From the NCBI GenBank assembly GCA_004796375.1, contig QZLA01000338.1:1-49714 (forward strand): DNA of 49,714 nucleotides. The letters are read 5' to 3'. Shown here piece by piece: positions 43,806 to 49,714 of the stretch. The position numbers and the translations under genes were made by a program. The DNA comes from Desulfobacteraceae bacterium (lineage in GTDB: Bacteria > Desulfobacterota > Desulfobacteria > Desulfobacterales > Desulfobacteraceae). The notes under the pieces are model-generated. The model saw only the letters and a list, made by a program, of their open reading frames with translations, did no database searches and was not told where the DNA came from. The number at the start of each line of letters is the position of its first letter. The first letter of the stretch is position 1.

Positions 43806-46148
43806 ATGAGTTTACGATTGTGGAAAAAACCGGCAGGGTGGGCTGTGGTCGCCCTATGGATATTTCTTTGGACAGGAATGACGTGGGCAGCGAACCCGGG
43901 CACTCTGAACTGGCGCTATGACACCGGAGATGATGTGCGGGCTTCAGCGACCATCGGTTCGGATGGAACCATTTACATCGGTTCATACAGCGACTACCTG
44001 TATGCCATGAACCCCGATGGGACACTAAAATGGCGATTTCTGGCTGGAGGTAATTTTTTCAGTTCAGCCGCCATCGCACCCGATGGCACCATCTACTGCG
44101 GTAACCATGATTCAAACCTCTATGCCATCAACCCGAACGGCTCACTGAAATGGTCATACACGGCAGGGGGCTGGGTATCCAGTTCACCGGTTATCGGTTC
44201 GGACGGAACCATTTATGTGGGGTCGGATGACACCTATTTTTATGCCATCACAAGCAGCGGTACCCGAAAATGGCGTTACCAGACCGGGGATGAGGTGAAC
44301 AGCAGCCCGGCCCTGGGTGAAGACGGGACCATCTATTTCGGGTCTGATGACACCTATATCTATGCATTGAATGCCAATGGCACTTTAAAATGGCGCTATA
44401 AAACCCTTGATGAAGTGTGGGGCTCACCGGTGGTCGGGCAGGACGGCACGATTTTCTGCGGTTCAGAAGACGGGTACCTCTACGCCCTGAACCCGGACGG
44501 GTCATTGAAATGGAAATATCTGACAGGGGGCGAGATCGACTATAGGCCTGCCATCGGCCTTGATGGAACCATTTATGTGGGATCCGACGATAACTTCTTA
44601 TATGCATTGAACCCCAATGGAACCCGCAAATGGCGCTATCAAACCGGTGGTGACTTGAATATCGTCCCCGTCATCGGCCCGGACGGTACTATTTTCTTTG
44701 GGTCCAGCGATGATTACTTTTATGCTCTGAACCCGAACGGCACCTTGAAGTGGCGCTATCTGACCGATGGGAATGTCATTAATCAAGCAGCCATCGGCAG
44801 CGATGGTACCGTGTTTTTCGGGTCATACGATGGCTATATCTATGCCGTGAATGAAGACAGCCACTATTTTATTCCCCTGTATAAGGCGACATCCGCCTAC
44901 TGGTCCGGTATGGGTATTACCAACCGGAGTAAAACCCAGACCGCCGATGTCAGCGTGGCGATCTACAACCGTTCCGGAGTGCTTCAATCCACTGAAACCA
45001 AAGCTATTCCGGCCGGCGGTCAGACAGCATTTGTGATCGGTGCGGGCGCGCCCCAGGACGGCTGGGTCAAACTGACCTCGGATGAACCCCTGGCCGGTAT
45101 GAACTTTGCCGCCGAGTATATCGGTGCGACAAAGGATTATTTCCTGTCTGATGTCCCCTTCACGGGCTGGCTGTCAAACCGACTGCTGATTCCCCATGTG
45201 GCCCAGTGGGCCAACTGGGATACCACAGTATTTGTGGCCAACGGCGGCGCTGCATCAGCCCTGGTCACATTTACCTATACCGACAAGAGCGGGGTGGCTT
45301 CCAAGCCCTATACCACCACCATTCCATCCATGGGAAGCCGGGAGATTTCTGTTGCCCTGATTGCAGGCAGCAGCAACGTTAAAGGCGGGTACATCACCAT
45401 CGAAGGGAATGGCGGATTGACCGCTTTTGCCCAGTATAATAACCTCAAGACAGGCAATTACTCTTATGCCGGTATCAATGCGGATAATCTCTTGGTGCCC
45501 CAGACCTCATACCGGTATGCCATCCCGGTGTTTAAACCCAGACCCGGTCACTGGTCAGGCTTTGGGATTGCCAACCAGGGCTCATCCACGGCAAGTGTTA
45601 CTGCAGAAGTGTACAACAAAGTCGGGGCTAAACTGGAAACTGTGACCAAGACCATTCCGGCCAATGGCCAGACCTCATTTGTGATCGGTGGATCTCTGGC
45701 CAGCAGCGGATGGGTGTTGATCACTTCCAACCAGCCGTTGAGCGGGCTCAATTTCATGGGAGAGTATGACGGTGCATCCACCAATTACTTTCTGGCCGAT
45801 GTCCCGTTCTCCAGTGTGCTGTCAACGCTGCTGCTCATCCCCCACGTGGCCCAGTGGACCAATTGGGACACCACAGTATTTGTCGCCAACCCCAACAGCG
45901 CCAGTGCCAAGGTGAGTCTGACCTATACCGATAAAAGCGGCCTGTCTTCAGCGGCATACACGACCACGATTGGCGCTAACGGCAGTGCCGAGGTGTCTGT
46001 GGCCACCATTGCCGGCAGTAATACGGTTAAAGGTGGATATGTGACCATCTCATCCAGCAGGGGCGTTACTGCGTTTGCCCTGTACGATAACCTGAAAACC
46101 GGCAACTACAGTTTTGCCGGCATCAATGCCGAAAACATCGAAAAGTAG
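43806..46148 (+). CDS. secreted beta-propeller protein with two copies of an unknown C-terminal module
   Basis: A 780-residue exported protein. A signal peptide (cleavage near WAA-NP) is followed by eight exact 40-residue repeats (residues 32-351) of PQQ/quinoprotein-like propeller blades; each has GTLKWRY, IGSDGTIYVGS and YLYALNPN. After residue 352 two copies of a ~200-residue module follow, each with an N-terminal YWSGMGITN/HWSGFGIAN part, a LLIPHVAQW-NWDTTVFVAN middle and a GNYSYAGI end. AGAGGAG precedes the ATG. A terminator follows. It is probably cell-surface or periplasmic, with a carbohydrate, protein or adhesion role that cannot be read from the sequence. Confidence 0.85.
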   Translation: MSLRLWKKPAGWAVVALWIFLWTGMTWAANPGTLNWRYDTGDDVRASATIGSDGTIYIGSYSDYLYAMNPDGTLKWRFLAGGNFFSSAAIAPDGTIYCGNHDSNLYAINPNGSLKWSYTAGGWVSSSPVIGSDGTIYVGSDDTYFYAITSSGTRKWRYQTGDEVNSSPALGEDGTIYFGSDDTYIYALNANGTLKWRYKTLDEVWGSPVVGQDGTIFCGSEDGYLYALNPDGSLKWKYLTGGEIDYRPAIGLDGTIYVGSDDNFLYALNPNGTRKWRYQTGGDLNIVPVIGPDGTIFFGSSDDYFYALNPNGTLKWRYLTDGNVINQAAIGSDGTVFFGSYDGYIYAVNEDSHYFIPLYKATSAYWSGMGITNRSKTQTADVSVAIYNRSGVLQSTETKAIPAGGQTAFVIGAGAPQDGWVKLTSDEPLAGMNFAAEYIGATKDYFLSDVPFTGWLSNRLLIPHVAQWANWDTTVFVANGGAASALVTFTYTDKSGVASKPYTTTIPSMGSREISVALIAGSSNVKGGYITIEGNGGLTAFAQYNNLKTGNYSYAGINADNLLVPQTSYRYAIPVFKPRPGHWSGFGIANQGSSTASVTAEVYNKVGAKLETVTKTIPANGQTSFVIGGSLASSGWVLITSNQPLSGLNFMGEYDGASTNYFLADVPFSSVLSTLLLIPHVAQWTNWDTTVFVANPNSASAKVSLTYTDKSGLSSAAYTTTIGANGSAEVSVATIAGSNTVKGGYVTISSSRGVTAFALYDNLKTGNYSFAGINAENIEK
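43899..44858 (+). repeat. eight 120-base tandem repeats encoding propeller blades
   Basis: The first part of the gene at 43806 is built of eight units of exactly 120 bases (40 codons), without insertions or deletions between units. The DNA is diverged between units, while the protein pattern is kept. This suggests old amplification under selection for the fold and not recent slippage. Confidence 0.85.
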
Positions 46149-46208
46149 GGAAGGTGGCATCGGGAATGATTTGCCCGGTGCCTTTCAACTGACACCAGAT
46201 AAAACCAA

Positions 46209-46245
46209 AAAGGTCTTCAGGGATTTCCCTGAAGACCTTTGTTTT
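46209..46245. terminator. bidirectional terminator between the propeller gene and tRNA-Arg
   Basis: AAGGTCTTCAGGG pairs with CCCTGAAGACCTT in a perfect stem with a very small loop. TTTGTTTTT follows on the plus strand, and a T-rich stretch follows on the minus strand. It ends the gene at 43806 and also serves the minus-strand tRNA-Arg. Confidence 0.85.
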
Positions 46246-46252
46246 TGAAAAA

Positions 46253-46329
46253 TGGCGCGCCCGGAGCGATTCGAACGCCCGACCCTCTGGTTCGTAGCCA
46301 GATACTCTATCCAACTGAGCTACGGGCGC
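46253..46329 (-). tRNA. tRNA-Arg (anticodon ACG)
   Basis: Read on the minus strand, a 77-base cloverleaf is complete: acceptor GCGCCCG/CGGGCGC, D arm GCTC-AGTTGGATA-GAGT, anticodon arm TCTGG-CTACGAA-CCAGA (anticodon ACG), T arm GGGCG-TTCGAAT-CGCTC, discriminator G and encoded CCA. The A at position 34 is the target of TadA, which makes inosine so that the tRNA can read CGU, CGC and CGA. A tadA gene lies about 1.5 kb away. Confidence 0.97.
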
Positions 46330-46379
46330 GCAATGTAACGAGTCTTTATACCAGCCTTTGAAACGGATTTCAAGCTATT

Positions 46380-47672
46380 TTATTCTTTTAACGGGTCAAT
46401 TGCAGCAATCCCCGCGTAGCTGTAGTTGCCGGTCTTGATATTGGTGTAGATAGCAAACGCCACAATATCGCGCGTTGAGGTGATGGTGACATAGCCGCCT
46501 CTGACATCGGTACTTCCTGCCACCGTGCTGACCGATATCTCCTGGGAGCCATTGGGGCTGATCACCACGGTCTGGGGTGCAGAAGCGATCCCCTCCTTGC
46601 TCTTATAGACCAGGGTCAGGGTTCCAATGACGTTCTCTGTATTGGCAATGTAAAGTGTGGTATCCCAGTTGGCGTTCTGCGCCACATGGGGGACCAGAAG
46701 GGTTTTAACGGCTTCATCAGTAAAAGGGACATCTGCAAGATAGTAGTCGGCAGTGGTCCCATGGAACCTGCCCAGAAAGGTCAGCCCGGCAAGCTTCTGG
46801 TCTGAGCCCACCTTGATCCATCCGTTATTGGTCAGTGAATCACCAATTGTGAAACTGTCCTGACAGCCGGCAGCAACGGTTTTTGTTTCTGTGGCCAGGG
46901 TTGACCCGTCTGTTTTGTAAACCGTGGCCGTGATATTGGCTGTTGAGGTGCTGCTCAAGTTGGTGATCCCAAGTCCTGCCCAGTAGCCAGGCCTGGGTTT
47001 GAAAACTGGGATGTAGTAGTTATATGCGGATTGTGGGACCTGTTTGGAGGCTGTGAAAGAGCCGCCTTGGTATTCTGCATCCTCATACCATGTGCCTGTG
47101 ACGGTATTGCCTGAAATCGTGCCATACCCGGTGTCACTCATGGCCAGGAACATGATACGGCCGGCATTGTCTACAGCGCCTTCGCTATCAAAGCTGCCCA
47201 TACTCGCACTTACGCCTGTGCCGGTCACTTTTCCGTTTGGGTCGATATTGAATGTCATCGATCCTGTGTCGGTGCCGGTGAATGTCCCGGTGTATGTCCC
47301 GGCAAACGGTGCGGTCAGGTTCTGCTTTGTTCCGGTAATGGTTCCGCTGGCATATCCCATATAACTCCATGTTCCGTTAACGCTCCCGGAAGGCGAGAAG
47401 GTCGCATTAACCACGGTCTGGTTTCTCATGGTGATAAAATTGACGGAGCCGGTGCTGCTGACATAAAACCCCCTGCTGCCGTCCATCTCATCTTCAATGG
47501 TATCATATGAGAGCATCTTGATCTCACCCGTTGATTCGACAATGGCCATCCAGACGCCTGAAGTATCTCCGCTCATGGTGCCGCTGTATGTTCCGGCATA
47601 ATCCCCTGGCGCGGCAAGTGCGCCGGTGCAGAAAAAGATGAGTGACAGGATGAGTGTATTCACGGTTTTCAT
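46380..47672 (-). CDS. secreted protein with beta-rich N-terminus and one copy of the unknown module
   Basis: A 430-residue exported protein. The ATG at 47672 has AAGGGG upstream and begins a signal peptide (cleavage near ALAA-PG); a longer frame is open but has no such signal. The N-terminal half has two related beta-rich segments, YAGTYSGTMSGDTSGVW and FAGTYTGTFTGTDTGSM. The C-terminal ~200 residues (YYIPVFKPRPGYWAGLGITN through GNYSYAGI) match the two modules at the end of the protein at 43806. I know no function. The gene is convergent with its relative, with only tRNA-Arg and a terminator between them. Confidence 0.82.
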   Translation of the reverse strand: MKTVNTLILSLIFFCTGALAAPGDYAGTYSGTMSGDTSGVWMAIVESTGEIKMLSYDTIEDEMDGSRGFYVSSTGSVNFITMRNQTVVNATFSPSGSVNGTWSYMGYASGTITGTKQNLTAPFAGTYTGTFTGTDTGSMTFNIDPNGKVTGTGVSASMGSFDSEGAVDNAGRIMFLAMSDTGYGTISGNTVTGTWYEDAEYQGGSFTASKQVPQSAYNYYIPVFKPRPGYWAGLGITNLSSTSTANITATVYKTDGSTLATETKTVAAGCQDSFTIGDSLTNNGWIKVGSDQKLAGLTFLGRFHGTTADYYLADVPFTDEAVKTLLVPHVAQNANWDTTLYIANTENVIGTLTLVYKSKEGIASAPQTVVISPNGSQEISVSTVAGSTDVRGGYVTITSTRDIVAFAIYTNIKTGNYSYAGIAAIDPLKE

Positions 47673-47810
47673 AGTTTTCCCCTTTTTTAATGAGTGACGA
47701 TCACCACCATCGCTATAGTAAAACAAAGTTAAAAAAGCAAGGATTTCCATATCCGGTTACAGAAACAGTGCTGAATAAAAAATTGAATTTGTTTGACCTG
47801 AAATAAAAAG

Positions 47811-49576
<1,766 letters not shown>

Positions 49577-49617
49577 TTGACATTTGATTAAAAAAGGTCT
49601 ATTTATCCTTTTTGTGT

Positions 49618-49694
49618 CGGGATGTGGCTCAGTCTGGTAGAGCACAGCGTTCGGGACGCTGGGGTCGGAGGTTCAAATCCTCTCATCCCGACCA
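49618..49694 (+). tRNA. tRNA-Pro (anticodon CGG)
   Basis: A complete 77-base cloverleaf: acceptor CGGGATG/CATCCCG, D arm with GCTC-AGTCTGGTAG-AGC, anticodon arm CAGCG-TTCGGGA-CGCTG (anticodon CGG), T arm GGAGG-TTCAAAT-CCTCT, discriminator A and encoded CCA. It begins 41 bases after purA and reads CCG proline codons. Confidence 0.97.
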
Positions 49695-49714
49695 GCTAAT
49701 AACAAGGGTTTCCA

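Noticed and set aside
43899..44858. CRISPR array or satellite repeat
   Set aside because: The 120-base period is in coding frame and each unit encodes a propeller blade. There are no short identical repeats separated by unique spacers.

Overview
The window looks like chromosome of a sulfate-reducing bacterium of the Desulfobacterales type (Desulfobacteraceae-like). The evidence is a complete Tmc transmembrane redox complex (tetrahaem cytochrome, HdrD-like subunit, cytochrome b-like subunit, beta-propeller subunit), an operon resembling the orange-protein (ORP) region of Desulfovibrio with two ferredoxin-carrying MinD/Mrp ATPases, several NifX-like proteins, an FmdE-family protein, and heavy use of sigma-54 activators. 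No rRNA, insertion sequence, prophage or CRISPR array was seen. Two tRNA genes are present: tRNA-Arg(ACG), 46253-46329 minus, and tRNA-Pro(CGG), 49618-49694 plus.

Layout. 1-4173: end of a TetR-type regulator, an alpha/beta hydrolase, two EamA exporters, an alkyltransferase-like (ATL) DNA-repair protein and a DUF2889 protein. 4268-7952: a structured leader with a terminator-like hairpin, then a BtuFCD/MolABC-type metal ABC transporter and an FmdE-family protein. 7972-11302: LysR regulator, cupin, gamma-carbonic-anhydrase-like protein, stand-alone PocR-domain protein and metF. 11366-17536 (minus): a nine-gene ORP-like metal-cluster operon read from a good sigma-54 promoter at 16015-16030, with its probable activator just upstream. 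17871-19676: a small exported protein, a CI/S24-type repressor and a small membrane protein. 19793-27192: histidine kinase and NtrC-type regulator, then a receiver protein and tmcD-C-B-A behind a second possible sigma-54 promoter.

27346-41626 is mostly housekeeping: a lone Opp/Dpp-type ATPase, two SurA-like periplasmic proteins, an MgtE magnesium transporter split in two by an in-frame stop, recO, a GHMP kinase, glyQ-glyS, a small conserved protein, a nucleoside phosphorylase with a terminator-like hairpin inside its coding frame, ligA, and a hybrid histidine kinase with a V4R-like sensor. 41627-49714 holds a second IscU-like protein, a FadL-type outer-membrane protein, two convergent secreted proteins that share an unrecognised ~200-residue C-terminal module (three copies in all) around tRNA-Arg(ACG), then tadA, purA and tRNA-Pro.

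How the genes may work together (inference). Metal handling recurs: a molybdate/tungstate-like uptake operon with FmdE, an ORP-like operon of a kind known in Desulfovibrio to make a Mo-Cu cluster protein, two IscU-like scaffolds and FmdB/CGGC proteins. The Tmc genes would link periplasmic cytochrome c3 to the membrane and cytoplasm, controlled by the adjacent two-component system. All functions are inferred from reading motifs; no database search was run.
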